DNA of 50,657 bases from Euprymna scolopes. Taxonomy: Eukaryota; Mollusca; Cephalopoda; Sepiida; Sepiolidae. Where the stretch lies: NCBI GenBank assembly GCA_024364805.1, contig CM044488.1, positions 68,084,593 through 68,135,249 on the forward strand, in the 5' to 3' direction. Every line of letters begins with the position of its first letter. The first letter of the stretch is position 1. The position numbers were made by a program, and so were the translations under genes. This document shows positions 12,211 to 25,300 of the stretch, in pieces. The notes below the pieces were generated by a model. That model was not told the DNA's origin and did not search any database. It saw nothing but the letters and a program-made list of their open reading frames with translations.

Positions 12211-12585
12211 CGAGATTTGAAACAAACACATTTCAGGTAAAAACACTTATGTACTTACATGTCAGGTCAAAATTAGTATACCCCCCCCATATCAAAAAAT
12301 GATCCAGTAGAAAAATAATTACAAGTAAAAATAGAATTCATTGAACTATTGAGTTTTATCAAATGTTTTAATGTCGAAGAAACTGATCTCTCTGGCTTTC
12401 AACTAAAATCGGCCATTTCAAAATACAAAATATCGGACCATAAGTATATGTTTTTTTATTTGTAAAAAAAGTACTCTTAGCACATCTTCTACTGGTTCAT
12501 TTTTCATAATTTTTTTTTAATTTATACTAATTTCAACATAAGTACATAATAGCGTTTTACCCAAAATGTATTTGTTTCAAATCCC
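12211..12585. mobile_element. Family C foldback MITE
   Basis: The left arm has GATTTGAAACAAACACATTT, ACTTATGTACTTACATG and GATCCAGTAGAA. The right arm mirrors it with TTCTACTGGTTC, CAACATAAGTACATAA and AAATGTATTTGTTTCAAATC. The apex carries GGCCATTTCAAAAT. No target duplication could be fixed. Confidence 0.65.
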
Positions 12586-12737
12586 ATCATTCTTCACATT
12601 AACCTTATTTTAATCTTTAAAGTTGTCTTTTTGAATCCTCCATTGCTGACCAATGTTACATGTTAAACACTTATAAAAATTTTATGAAATAAATGTTATG
12701 TCAAAAACTTTAAAATATTTTATGAAATAAAAATCAA

Positions 12738-12870
12738 CTATTTGGTGACTAAGTGATTAACGACAGAAACATTTTCATTTGGGACATTGGCAACCTTCAT
12801 ATGGTACTTCTGGTAAGTACCCAATGTCGTGGATTGCGTCCAACATATGCCAGAATGTAAAAGAGGTGTT
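12738..12870 (+). mobile_element. tRNA-derived SINE-like repeat, copy 1
   Basis: An A-box-like TGACTAAGTGATTAACGAC is followed by GGACATTGGCAACCTTCATA and CCCAATGTCGTGG. It is collinear with copies at 44155 and 44943, the latter with a B-box-like GTTTGAATCC. Confidence 0.5.
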
Positions 12871-12884
12871 AAATTGAATATAAG

Positions 12885-13130
12885 ATTTGGTTTGGTTGTT
12901 TTATGGCATATCAATCCTTTTCTTGTTATTTAAAGCCAAATCTGGTCATTTTGGTATAAAAGTTTTTATCCTTCAAGTTCTTTATATTTTTAAACATTTG
13001 ATTTAGTTGTTTTGTAGAGGAAAATCATTGTTTTTGTTTTTAACTTTGCAGAATATTATTATTTTGCAAAGAGAAAGGAAAAAAAAATAACAGTAATGTT
13101 TGGTACATTTTAGTTTAAAAAGTCAGTATC
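12885..13130 (+). repeat. Dispersed repeat F, copy 1
   Basis: TTTTATGGCATATCAA, AGAGGAAA and AACTTTGCAGAA recur in the same order at 48118-48330. The class is unknown. Confidence 0.6.
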
Positions 13131-15500
13131 TTCAAACAACCTGATCTGGTAGCAACACTTATGATGATAAAATGTTGCCTTTTATGATTAGATTAAATAG
13201 GTCCACTCAGTGTTGCTCAGTAATGAATGAGGATCCTTGTGTACTCCTGCACCCAGCATGGAACCATTTATCATTTTTGTTTTGTAATTTTCATGTTTTT
13301 TTTTTCTTATTTATTTATGTTATCCTTTTGCTCACTTCTCTTACACTACTGTTAATACCTCATACCTGTAATTCCTTCTTCCCACTATCTAAAACACTCA
13401 ATGTGCAAACAAACAAGATTATTGGAGTTATAGACAACTTGGGAAAATTTGGTTTAGCAATGACTTAGTGAATCCAAAGTGCAGTTTTATTTTTTTTTTC
13501 TAGTCTTTCATAATGCTAATACTAGGTATCACAAATTAGCCAGTTTAGAGCACAATAAAATAAATTAAATATAATGAAATTCCCTTCAGTTTCAACCTGA
13601 AATATCTTATTTTGAGGGTTACTTTTTTTTTAAATTTACATATAAACAAGATTTAATATTTTCTTTATAAATGTACAATTCTTTTGCTTGTGTCATTAAT
13701 ATTTTCCCCCAGGCTACTTCACATTAAGGTACTATTTTTAGTGAGAGGCAATATATTTTTAATGTTGTTTTACAAATTTGATGTGTGTAATATTGTGCAT
13801 CTCAATACATATATAGATAATTGTGTATTTCTATGTATATAAAAATAATCCCATTTTAAAAGGCATATTTGTCAACATGGTGGGATTAATACAGGGTTTT
13901 AAGCTATTAACAAAAAGTTGAAAAATTTACTGAATGGCTTTTTCATCAAATAGTGTTTTCATCCGTTTTTACATGGTCCAAATCTAATTTCTTTTATTTT
14001 TGTAATTTTTTATTTACCATTAAAAGAAAATTCTAGTTTGATCTATAATGTGTAATAAATCATTAAGATTCAATGTGTTAGCTCTTTAAATGAACAAACA
14101 GTGTTGCATATCGGTGTCATTTTTTAGTATTTTTTTTTTTTTTTCAAAAGTCAATGTTTAGTCTGGGTTGAGCCAATAATCAATGTTTCCATTACAATAA
14201 ATTTTCATTTAACAAAAGCTGACATTATATTTGCACATTTTTTTCATTGTTTGACAGCTGCATTTTTAGTGATACACTGAAAATTGGCTTCTGGACCAAT
14301 GGCACATGAGATGGCAAATTTTTTAATCTAAAAAGAACCCCCCCCCAAATCTTTGAAGTCATAATTTGATGGTTCACTGAGTTACCAAAATAAATTTGGT
14401 ACCATTGTGTTTTGCAAAGTTCTATATGCTCACATTCAAAGCTATTTTAAATACAATAAAAATAAAAATTTGGTTTAGAATGCCAACTAATAAAGAAAAC
14501 AGTTTTATGATTTTAATATTATCATATTGATAATGAATTTTATAAATATTTAAAAGTGAAGTATATATATATATATTTTACAGGCAATTTACACTATAAA
14601 TTAGTTATCTGATTTATAAATTTTAGCTTATATTCCATATCACTTAAAATTAGGAGAAAATGGTGGCTGCTAATTATGCTTGTTCTTATGTTTAGATTCA
14701 TGGATTCACAATAATGCAAAGAACAGTTGATTTAACTTATACATATCTGATGTTTCAAACACAATATTTCAGTGAGTCAATACTTAAGTTTTAAAAGATT
14801 TTTTTTGTTTATTCTTTAGTTACAACATAAAAATATTAACAGAAAAAAATGTTTTTAATTCCTTTTCTGTAAAATATACATACATGCATGTCTGGAAAAG
14901 ATATTAATTTGACAAAAGAAAAAAAAAGAAAGAAACAGAAAAAAAGAAAACGGGGAAAAAAGAAGACAAAAGACAACTTAAACACAGATAGAAATAGTAC
15001 AGTTATTTACACAGGCCCAGTAAGCTAGGATTAATTTGATAAAATTCCTTTAAAATAAAACACTTAAGAAACAGGAATGTCAATTTTAAATCAAATGAGT
15101 AACCAATTTCAAGCATTTTTTTCTATAATAGTGATCCTATCAAGAAATATGACTTTTCTTGTGTTTAAGAACACAAATGAACCATAATACTTGACTTTTG
15201 CCTATAACCTTTAATTACAGGTGAGGAAAACTTTTTGATCTACAAATCTAAAGCCATCAGAATTACTTTTTAAATTTTTCAAATAAATCAATGTGGCAAG
15301 CAACCATTTCTTTTTTATTTGTATGATAATTGAAACAAAAATTGATGTAAATTTTAAAACATTTGAAAGTGGTTTAACTTGGTAGAAATTAAATATCTAG
15401 CAAGAATTGAAGTTTATAAGTGAAAGTAAGGTATTATAATTAAGATGTACTCTTAAACAAAAAAATAAAACCTTTCTCAAAAAAAAAAAAAAAAAATTCC

Positions 15501-15502
<2 letters not shown>
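13131..15502. other. Gene-free AT-rich stretch
   Basis: Contains homopolymers, a short (TA)n near 14563-14577 and an A-rich purine stretch near 14915-14985. No credible exon or RNA gene is seen. A 98-codon open frame at 13172 has no domain-like character. Confidence 0.5.
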
Positions 15503-15565
<63 letters not shown>

Positions 15566-15590
15566 TAGATATAGATATATATATATATAA
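15503..15590. repeat. (TA)n microsatellite with GATA interruptions
   Basis: About 88 bases of AT dinucleotides with ATAGATAGATATAGATA inside. Confidence 0.97.
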
Positions 15591-15970
15591 ATAAACGATT
15601 TTCTTTAATCGTATGCTTAAATAAATCCAAAAAATTGAGCAATTGGTTTTATTTTGAAATATCAAATAAATACTCGAATAATGAAAAGAGGTGCAAATTA
15701 AATTAATTTTAAGCATAGAAAAATATTGAAATTATCATTTTTGTTTAAAGCTTATTTTTATATAGAAAATATAGAATGCACTTTAAAGATTTATAAATTT
15801 AAAGAAGTCATAATAATATAATGATTTAATCGAAAATAACTACAAAAGATAACAAATCAAAATTTTGATTTCAAATAAAATGAGGTATATGAGAAATGGA
15901 GAAACAAAAGAAAATGGACACGTGCAGTAGAGAAAAGTGGAAATCATGCACAGAAAGAAAAAGATGATGA

Positions 15971-16367
15971 GGTTCTTGTTCAGAATTCCCCTACATTAAA
16001 AAACAAAAATAATGAAAATCTGTATGATGAACATATCTATGATGATGAAATGAAAATATATTATAAAAATTATTAAAATTGATTAAATAGTTTTATTTTT
16101 ATAGAAAATCATTTTAAAGCAATTAATGAGAATTCGTAGGCATTACAACATAAATATTGCAAGTTAATTATTAAATTATATCCCATTTTTCATAAATTGG
16201 TTTCAAAATGGCAGGCAAGACAGCTGCTTTTCAGTTACTTATAAAATTTGATTTTTTTATATAAAAATGAAACTACATGATCAATTTATGTGATTTTTGG
16301 AGTATGATATTTTAATTTTGTACATATCTTTATTTTTTTAATATAGAGGGAATTTTGGACAAGAAAT
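15971..16367. mobile_element. Family A foldback MITE, copy 2
   Basis: Terminus GGTTCTTGTTCAGAATTCCC is inverted as GGAATTTTGGACAAGAA. The arms contain CTGTATGATGAACATAT and TGATTTTTGGAGTATGATA, and the centre AAAATGGCAGGCAAGA. The target duplication is not recognisable, which suggests an older copy. Confidence 0.75.
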
Positions 16368-16594
16368 AAAGACAATTTTCAATAAACTTGATATATTTAC
16401 AGAGAAGATTACAGCCTATTAAAATACAGAAAATATAAAAAAAACTATATAACCTGAATGTATAAATTATTTATGTGTACATTTTTGATGACAAAAGATA
16501 TAAAAAGGCAAAGCTTAAAATAGGAAAAGCTACTTTCTTGGTTATGATATATCAATCCATTTTTATGATTTTTATATAGATTTTGGCATTAAAT

Positions 16595-16750
16595 AAATTA
16601 TCTCTATTTACTTGTCTCCTCATAAGGGCAAAGTTAGACACAATTTAGTTTTTAAGTTTTTTTGGGGAAAAAAAAGGTGTACACTTGAAGAATTTCTTCT
16701 CTGCTGATTAAAGACAGAACAGGTACTACATTTTGATTCTAGGCTTAACT
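16595..16750 (+). mobile_element. SINE S2, subtype with TTTCTYCTCTGCTGA, copy 1
   Basis: Head CTATTTACTTGTCTCCTCAT, then AAAGTTAGACACAATTTAG, GAAGAATTTCTTCTCTGC and tail GGTACTACATTTTGATTCTA. It aligns in order with the SINE at 36041-36229, whose ends are defined by a target duplication. Confidence 0.6.
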
Positions 16751-17303
16751 GATGAACTGTTTTTTAACAAAGATAGAGGAAAAATAAAACTTTCTCCTCT
16801 CTGTTATTCTGGCAGGAATCGGTAAGCACCACTTTCTCTCCAATGAAATGAATTTTGCTTTGAGGATATTTATTAAAGAAAAAAAACACAACAATAACAG
16901 AACAAATGTAAAAAATGAAAAACAAATGAAATAATAAGGGAGCAGGGGAGTAATAATAGATGGATTAAGATTAATCCTGATTACTCCCCCTTTGCCATAA
17001 GAAAACGATCATTTTGTCAATGGATGAAGATGCAATGAAAATGTTTTGACAACAATTGATTGTAATAAAAGTGAGAAGCTGCCTGTTTGATATATTTTCA
17101 TTTTGGGCAAACAAAGTTTACAAATATGGAGGTGGGGAGAGAAGGGAAGGTCTCAAGTGGGCATCAACTGAGGAGGTGAAATTTTTGTAACAGACCTACT
17201 AACCAATAAAATGAAAATAATTTGCAGAAAAAAAAAATCACAGAACATATTATACCAGGTAACTTATAAGATCACACCTACAATATTATATATTATTTAC
17301 AAG

Positions 17304-17613
17304 ATGAGCCAAAAATAGGTGGACAATGTTGTAAACCTTCCTAACTGTGGAAGTGGCATTCTTGTCATGATAGAGGTCAACTAAAGTCAACTATCCAGCC
17401 TCAATAAAAATGGTCCTGGCTACATATACTCTTAAAAGAAAAACAGATCAACTTAAATCATCTTTGTTTTAGTTGATGAATATCTGAAGATAGCTAGCCA
17501 GGGCCATTTTTATTGAGGCCGGATGGCTGCCCCTAGTTGACCTCTATCATAACAAGAATACCACTTCCACAATTAGGAAGGTTTACAACATTGTCCACCT
17601 ACTTTTAGCTCAT
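17304..17613. mobile_element. Family D foldback element with long near-perfect arms
   Basis: The left arm begins ATGAGCCAAAAATAGGTGG and the right arm ends with its near-complement CCTACTTTTAGCTCAT. The arms match over about 100 bases, including GGACAATGTTGTAAACC and TAGAGGTCAACTA. The loop is about 17420-17490. High arm identity suggests a young or constrained element. A (TA)n run follows. Confidence 0.8.
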
Positions 17614-17632
17614 TATATATATATATATATAT

Positions 17633-18044
17633 AGTGCTTGTCCAGAAGCCATTATATTAAAAAACAAAAATACATAAAAACCTGTATGATGTACATGCCT
17701 ATGATAGAAAATATTATACACCAAAAATCATGTAAATTGATTAAGTAATTTTATTTTTATAAAGAAAATTATTTTTAAGTTTTTCCAATGCTCCGACTCC
17801 CCATTAAAGAATTGTTTTCTAAAATTTCACAAGTTTAAATGATTTGGAGTTATCTCCCTTTACCCTGCTTTGCCGATGACTTAAAATTATCGCGCATCTT
17901 TTAGACATAAAGTTTGACATTCCTATTTAAAAATAAATGTACTTAATTTATGTTATTTTTTTTTGGGGGGGGGGGTACATGTATATCATAGAGATGTTTT
18001 TATATTTTTTGTTTTTCTTCAGGTTGGGAAATTCTGGAGAAACA

Positions 18045-18046
<2 letters not shown>
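17633..18046. mobile_element. Family A foldback MITE, copy 3
   Basis: The left end AGTGCTTGTCCAGAAGCC and right end GGGAAATTCTGGAGAAACACC-like terminus are flanked by (TA)n on both sides. The arm carries CTGTATGATGTACATGCC and the apex GGAGTTATCTCCCTTTACC. A G-run lies at 17963-17973. Confidence 0.7.

Positions 18047-18092
<46 letters not shown>
18047..18092. repeat. (TA)n microsatellite
   Basis: An AT dinucleotide run directly outside the right end of a family A MITE. Confidence 0.97.
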
Positions 18093-18095
<3 letters not shown>

Positions 18096-19036
18096 TAGAA
18101 AAACATCTTACAATCTAAGATAAAAGAAAATCTTTTTATGTAAAAATTTTTTTAGTTTATAATATTTCTATATACAGTTTTTAGATATGCAAAATCCAAG
18201 AGAAAAAAAAATGTCTTTACATCAGAGATATCTTTCTGTATTCATCTGTAATGCTAATTGACAGAAGAAAGAGGAAAGGGAGGATTTCTGGTGCCTCGTA
18301 TTTTTTCCTCTTCTTTTTGTCAATTAACTTTCCTTATTCATTTATAATGCTTTTTCCGATGCAAAAAGAGCTTAGTTTTCTCTTGGCTTATGCATACCTG
18401 AAGAAGGTGTATAATATACCAAAACATCATACAAACTAAAATAACACCTTTGTCATATAAAGAGATTTTCTAATTTTTTTATACCACATTGGATAATCTT
18501 TTTCTTGATGTTGGGATTCAGTGTTTTCACTTGCTTCCCACATTCAACAGCTATTAAAATATACTGATTTGTGAACGAAAATCATTTGTCAAGAAATTGT
18601 TTACATAGAAAAGAAAGCATCAAATTTAGTCTTCCACAATATTTTGTTTTTTCATGAACTTTATGAAGTTGATATAAAAAATATTAAGATGATTTTTAAA
18701 TAAAAATATTTTTTAAAAGTTTGATTTCTTTTTTTTTAATTGTGGTACAAATGTAAGTATTAAAGTTTAATTAGATTTTATTTTCCTAAATTTCAATAGA
18801 CGGATAAGTATACAAAACGGTCAAGTAAAAAATGTTATAGTCACTGGAAAAAGGTAAAAAAAAAAACATTTGTTCGATAGACTAGGTATCCCAATGATGA
18901 ATTTAATCACGTTTTTGTTTTGTTATTTTATGACATATTTTTTGTTCAATATAAAAAAAAATGATAATTCTTTAGCTGAAATTTAAATTTTGCCCTGAAC
19001 AGTTAATTGATATTTGTTGTCCGTGATAAAAATATC

Positions 19037-19084
<48 letters not shown>

Positions 19085-19209
19085 ATACTGTAGTGGTTAT
19101 AAACTTTCATTTTGTTTCATGAAAAATAAAACTTGGAGTTATCTCCCTTTATGTTGAATTTTTCACCATTTAATTTTTATATATGTGTATCTTTTTCTGT
19201 TTCTCAGCT
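18093..19209. other. Downstream flank or 3' UTR of the phosphatase
   Basis: Holds a 43-base A-run (19040-19082) and, at 19136-19150, another GGAGTTATCTCCCTTTATG, the apex motif of the family A and B MITEs, within 80 bases of the stop codon. No other gene is seen. Confidence 0.5.
18777..18782 (-). promoter_or_regulatory. Candidate polyadenylation signal of the phosphatase
   Basis: This is a minus-strand AATAAA downstream of the stop, which would give a 3' UTR of about 430 bases. AATAAA is common by chance in such AT-rich DNA. Confidence 0.25.
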
Positions 19210-19335
19210 TCAACTTGTATCGATTCGTATAAGCCGCAGTTTCAGGTCGTCAGCCAAAACACAGGCTGCTTCGTTGGAACCTCCACAATATCTGGATGAA
19301 GAGAATACTGTCAATAGTTTTCCTTCTTGTTGAAC
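19210..19335 (-). CDS. Phosphatase exon 12, C-terminus and stop
   Basis: Reads [20 protein letters not shown] then [21 protein letters not shown] and a TGA stop at 19212-19210. SSSRYC occupies the place of SAPNYC and keeps the conserved Tyr and Cys. The protein ends about 20 residues after this motif, without the tail found in PP1 or PP2A. Confidence 0.96.
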   Translation of the reverse strand, partial: VQQEGKLLTVFSSSRYCGGSNEAACVLADDLKLRLIRIDTS

Positions 19336-22300
19336 CTACAATAAAATAGATAATTTTAAATAAAGAACAAACAATTTGCAGTATTTTACTCAGATTCAGA
19401 ATAGCAAATTCTTGCTTGTTGAAAAAACTGACTCCAAACAAATTTTGTTACAGTGAAACAGTTGGTTCACTAAGAGGTTGTTTTCCCTGAAATATCTTTC
19501 AGACAAATTCAAAGAAAGATATATAAAATCGAATTTAAAAGTCTCTAGGTGTATGTATATGTTTATACATTTGTATGTACAAGATTCATTTCTAAACTAA
19601 TTAACTAATCATTATGAATTTTGAGTATAAGGGATCTAAATGTGGGCAATATTAAGTTTTAGTTTTATGCAAAGGAGGAAAAAAAAAGATGAAAGCCCTT
19701 CATGAAAATTCAGATAATTCTGATTTTTGTTGAAATTTTTATCAATCAATTAATAAATATTCCCTAAATTTCAGTTTCTTTGAAGCATTGTAAAGGGTTT
19801 CGTAATATGGGCCTATAGTCCTATTTGAGAATCCAAATTCAGATTTGTATCGAATCTGATCCATAGATATTATCACCAATTAAAGAGTTCTTGTATTTCA
19901 ATTTCTTCTGAAATTTTAAAATAAAATAACCTATCAAATTTAGCTATATTCTAGAATCAAAATAATGTAATAGAATTTAATTTAAAAAATTAGACCTCTG
20001 AACGTAAAGGTTCAGTATCATTATATTTTGATTTTAATCTTTGTAAGGGAACATAAAAACAGAGTCAAAACTGTTCTGGTCAAGAAAATTAATTATACCT
20101 GTCTTGGGACAGGCATTTTTTGTTATGTATACTTTAAATTGTAAACAGATTATTTAATGGTGAATCCAGTAATTTTAGCAAATGTTTATCATACCGGCCC
20201 TGTTTATGACTTGGATCCTAAAAGATCCAGATGTTTGTCACTGAAGTAACTAATCCGATCTCAAAGTATTGCACCACCAGCAGCAGCTCACAAAAAAAAA
20301 GTATGAAAATATGAAAATAGCATGTGTCTCTCCACTCTGTTGTTCATTTGGAAGGAGGAGGTACTTGCCCACAAGCCTCGACACCCAACAAAATGTATCT
20401 TCTGCTTCTTTCAACTGCATCTTGCTCTACAGATTTTTGCTAGACATCATTTTGTCTTTGTGACAATGACAACATTCAACATTTTGCCTCTCCTCTGGAT
20501 GGAACACTACTTTTGCTATCAAAAATAGCAACAGCTTCACCCTATCCTTCTACAGTATAACAGAAACGAATTTCCACGAGTTCTGCTAGTGAATAAATAT
20601 TTTATGTAATCTGTTTCATGCAATCATGTTCAAATATTAACTTTGTACTTATGTATTTGGAGATTGCTTGCATTTTTTCATTTTTCTAAATCACTCATTG
20701 CTTTTAAGAAGGACATGATAGCTTCTACTAGGGGGCATTGAGAGAAGGGTACAAAGTCGTAGCACTCTTTCTGAAGTCAAGCTGGGTCTCTTTGGACTTG
20801 TGAGCCAGTGCTGAGTCTTCTGGCGGCCATCTAATTGCACCAGGGAATCACCACTCTCTTCAGCACATCCATGTACACTTTGGTGTTGATTTTCAAATTG
20901 ACTTTGAAGATGTGAGGTGGCATGATGTGGCCCTCGAAACCACATCAAAGATCAAAACCATGGCCAAAAACTTTGTTGTGCCCCAAGCATTGAACTGTCC
21001 GGATTTGCATTTTGAGGGTGCTGGCAATGGTCCTGTCATCATAACTCGGATTGGTAGAGAGCATGAGTTGTACAGCAGCGCATCTCCAATCTTGCTCGTT
21101 GAACATTCTGTCACTTGCAGACATGATAGAAGGCTTCTATCACTCTTGGGATTTGTACACAACTGGCTAATTAGTAGATGATTTGCAACATAAAAAGACA
21201 ACCGGTTTTCATCAAATGGAAATGGAATCATGTCGTCTTTTCTAGGGCAACAATTTCATCGTTCACCCTGTATTTTTCAGTTGTGCCATTTTTTCCTATT
21301 TTTCAACTCATGCCATTATTACCTGTACCATTTTTACCATGCTATTTTTTAGTGTTATTTTTACATAAATTTTAGTTTTACTGGTAGCTTAAAATCAATA
21401 ATTTATATTATCTTAGTACTAACCATAGAAAAGTAAGTTTAAAAAAAAAAAGAAAAAAAAAAGGTAGTTTTGGAATTGGAAATTAGGCTACAATTTTTCT
21501 GATTCCGACACCCTCCAAAATTTTGAGTTTTCCAATTCTGATTAATTGTCCTAACACTACTAATATGCAGTTAGCCATTAATTAGAACTAGATTCATTGT
21601 ACTCAAATGACTTCCTCCCTTCCCTGACAAAAAAAAAAAAAAGAACCACTCACCTGGAAGCCGACCTGCTGAACTTCATGTGCTCTGATAACGTGAGACA
21701 AACTATTTACATGGAGAAATGATTTTAGTGCTGAGCAACTAAAAACGTGAGCTGTCCCTCGACGTTTGTTATGAGCAAAACCGTGATTGTCTTTCAAATT
21801 CTGAAGCATTTCAGGAGTCAATTGATCCAAGCTTTAAAAGAAAAAATTGTTATCACTTTAAGAAAGCAAAAGGAAATCTTTCATTTTTTATAAAAAATCA
21901 ATATTGTAATCATTTCATTTTTTTCAGACCTCCTGAATTGAAAATTATATATTTAAAATATATTTATAAGAAATATTTAAAGAGCCTATGACTATCAAAA
22001 ACGAGACTTGCATGATACAGGGGATGTATGGTGAATTAATCTTTTAAAGATAAAAATTTGAAGGATCAAATGAAATGTGATATTGAATGATGATTTAAAA
22101 TGAAAGAAATCAGAATTTTTTATGGTTGAATTAATATTCTAATTTTTCATTTTAGAATTGGATGAATTGTAAAAAATGAATTTACAATTTCTATCTGAGA
22201 AAATATTTCACAGAATTTGATGTATATTCCTGTTATAATATAAACATCAGTGTTAACAAAAAATAATATGGGGAAACTCCAATAAGCATTAAGGATAAAA

Positions 22301-25300
22301 AGGTTTAAAAAAAAAAAAAACATACATTAACAGAATAATTTAGCAATAACTAGGCTGAACTAGCAATTCCTGTGAGATATCATCAATTCTTGTTTGTTTT
22401 TTTCATAGGAAAAGCAAAAACAAACAATTTCAATCAATTATAAAAAATTTCCTGTAGCTGTACTAGGCATACCTGTGGGCTGTTGGGTCACAGTCACTAC
22501 CACTATTTTGATTTCATTTGAAAATTCATAAATTGTAACATATCTTTCAAGATTTTTTCTATCAAAGTCTTCCTATACTGTTCGGATATAATCTTCAGAA
22601 CTAAGCCCGTCTTTAAATGTCACATTAAAAATTCATTGTATCATTCTCATATCATTTCTTTCTATGCAATGTATGGCCTCAGATCTGAATGGCCAAGTTT
22701 CACTTCCATACATCATGACACTTAGTACATATGCTTGATAGACTATTCCCTTGATCAATAATAATTAAAGAAAAATGTATCCTTACCTGATGGGATCATT
22801 CCACATCAATTCCCAAGCTAGTGGACTTTCCATTTCAGGATTTGGCAAAGGAACAGGAATGCTGTTAATAATTTCCATTTTTCCATTGCCATGGAGTGGA
22901 CTTGGAATACCCCCATGAGCACAAAAGATCTGAAATGGCAACAAAACTAAAATTTGGGCTGTGTACTCTGAAATTATATTATCTCTATTTTTATAGCAAA
23001 ATGCAAATAATTTTCAGTTGATGAAGAATAAAGACTTTTAATGATTAACTTAGTTTTTGGTTTAAAAGTAATGCTAGAAGCATATAAAAATCTGTAGTTA
23101 GGCATCGTATAGAGCAAATGGGTATTGCTGTGTGGGATAAACAGGGTAATCACTGGCTCATGTAGTAACACATTGCAAGATTTAGAAGAAAGATCACTAA
23201 AGCTAAGGATTGTGTTTCAGAAGACTAGTGATATTATTTAAAGGGACGATTATTTAAATTTTTTTTTGTGTGTATGGCCTTCATCCTAGGCAGGTTGAAT
23301 CGGCTTCCTCTGAAGGAGAAATATTATGGGAATATTAAATTCACAAGCGGTCCACAGTCGTATGTATATCCCCGACAGGGGAGATAATGATGTTTGGTTT
23401 TTGCAGTTCTTGTAGGGAGGTGTCGACGTCCTCCTACATAGAGCACCTGGTATTCCCAAATGGTCAAACATCTGGTTCTGATCAAGCTCTACATTGCTTA
23501 ACTTCAGAATACCAGTGCATCAATGTAATTATGTTGTATTATTATTATTATTATTAGGTACTTGTACAGTTTAGTCAAGACATTAAAAAATGAAAATATC
23601 GAAAAAAGGTTATATTGTACGTATCCATTTTGGACCGAAGATCTCAAAAAAAAAAAAAAAAAAATTACATTTAATTTGATCAAGTAGTTTTATTTTTACA
23701 GCGGAAAAACACGTTCTTATGAAAGCGCGTTGAAGTCAGCCATTTTGAAATTTGCTGAACATGCCAAGGGGAGATAACTCCATGTAAAGTGCCGATACTC
23801 GCTCCCCATCTTTAATTCTAGCTTTTCTTTCTAAAAATCAAATCTTTTACTTGATCTCATAACAAATTGTTTTTTCGCTGTAAAAAAAACTACTTGATGA
23901 AATTAAGTGAATTTTTTTTCGGAGAACTTCGTTCCATAATGGATACATGCAATATAATCTTTTTTTTCGATATTTTTATTTTTTAAGGTCTTGACTAAAC
24001 TACAAGTACCTATTATTAAAATTAAAGTAGATGGTGAGATATCAATAATTGATAACCACATTGGAAAATAAGATGTTATGAATATTTTATTCAATATTAT
24101 CAATCAACCCAGCACAGATATGAATTCCCTACATGAATCATTGATTTTAATTTTTAGAATAAACGTCCAATATATCAATCAGCTTAATCTGCTAATATAT
24201 TGAACCATTTTTTAATCATTCAAGATAAGGATGAAGAATATATAGCCATGAGGTCAGAGGTTATGGGAGTTTTGAGTGCAAGGTCAGATATAAAGTTAAT
24301 TATAGAATATGTCTGTGACTTGTGTTGCTTGCCAAGATGCTAATAGCCAAGTGACTAAAGCAAGTCTGTATAGCATTTACTAACACTGTATTGTGAATGA
24401 CATAAGTTCCAGTGGCAAATGGAGTCTCTCATTGTGTTTAGAATCACTTAAGGTCAGAATGAAAATACATAGCTTGTATAGTCAATGCCAGCAGGTGACA
24501 ACCAATCGAGATCGAGTATTCTACAAGAATTTCAACCAATAAATATTTAATATTTTACAAAGATCGTTCCTAACTTTGAAATGGAAAACTACATTCAGCT
24601 TTCACTCCTGGAAATATTTCTTTACTTTTCAAAATAGAGTCAACAATTATTTTTATATTGTGAATTACTCGGGGAATTTCTTTTGTTTTTTTTTTTTNNN
24701 NNNNNNNAAAAGAAAAAATTCAGCAAACCTTTCCGTCGATGACAGCAGCCAAAGGCATGCAGTCAAAACATTCATTTACTGCTTCCCAGACTTGCTCACC
24801 AACAGCTTCACCAAACTTGCCCAAGCATTCCCTTGAAAAACAAGAATAAAAAGTACAAACAGTTTTATGAAGTGTTGATAATGAGATGTAAAAGAAATGA
24901 CCAGTAACAAATAACATCTTGCATTATCTTCTTTATTTCTAATAATAATTTTGGTTCTTGTCCAGAATTCCAACTATATGAATACAAAAATAAAAGAAAA
25001 ATCTGTATGATATATGTACCTGTAACAAAATGAAAATAACATATTCCAAAAATTATGTAAATTGATCAAGTAGTTTTATTTTTAAATAAGAAAATCATTT
25101 TTAAGGGATTAATAAGAATTTGTAGACATTACAACATACATTTCAAAGGTTTGAATTATTGAGTTATCTCCTTTTGTAGTTTTTATTTGTTTATTTTTTT
25201 CTAAATGGCAGACAAGAAAAACGCTTTTCTGCTACTCATAAATTTGGTTTTCTTATTAAAAAATAAAACTATTTGATCAATTTATGTGATTTTTGGAATA

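Noticed and set aside
20893-21231. 112-codon minus frame as a gene
   Set aside because: It overlaps a frame-broken Tc1/mariner transposase remnant and matches it only in other frames.
23434-23510. Functional 5S rRNA gene
   Set aside because: The 5' third is absent and several conserved positions have changed.
23541-23556. CRISPR or satellite array from the ATT repeats
   Set aside because: It is a short trinucleotide microsatellite with no spacers.
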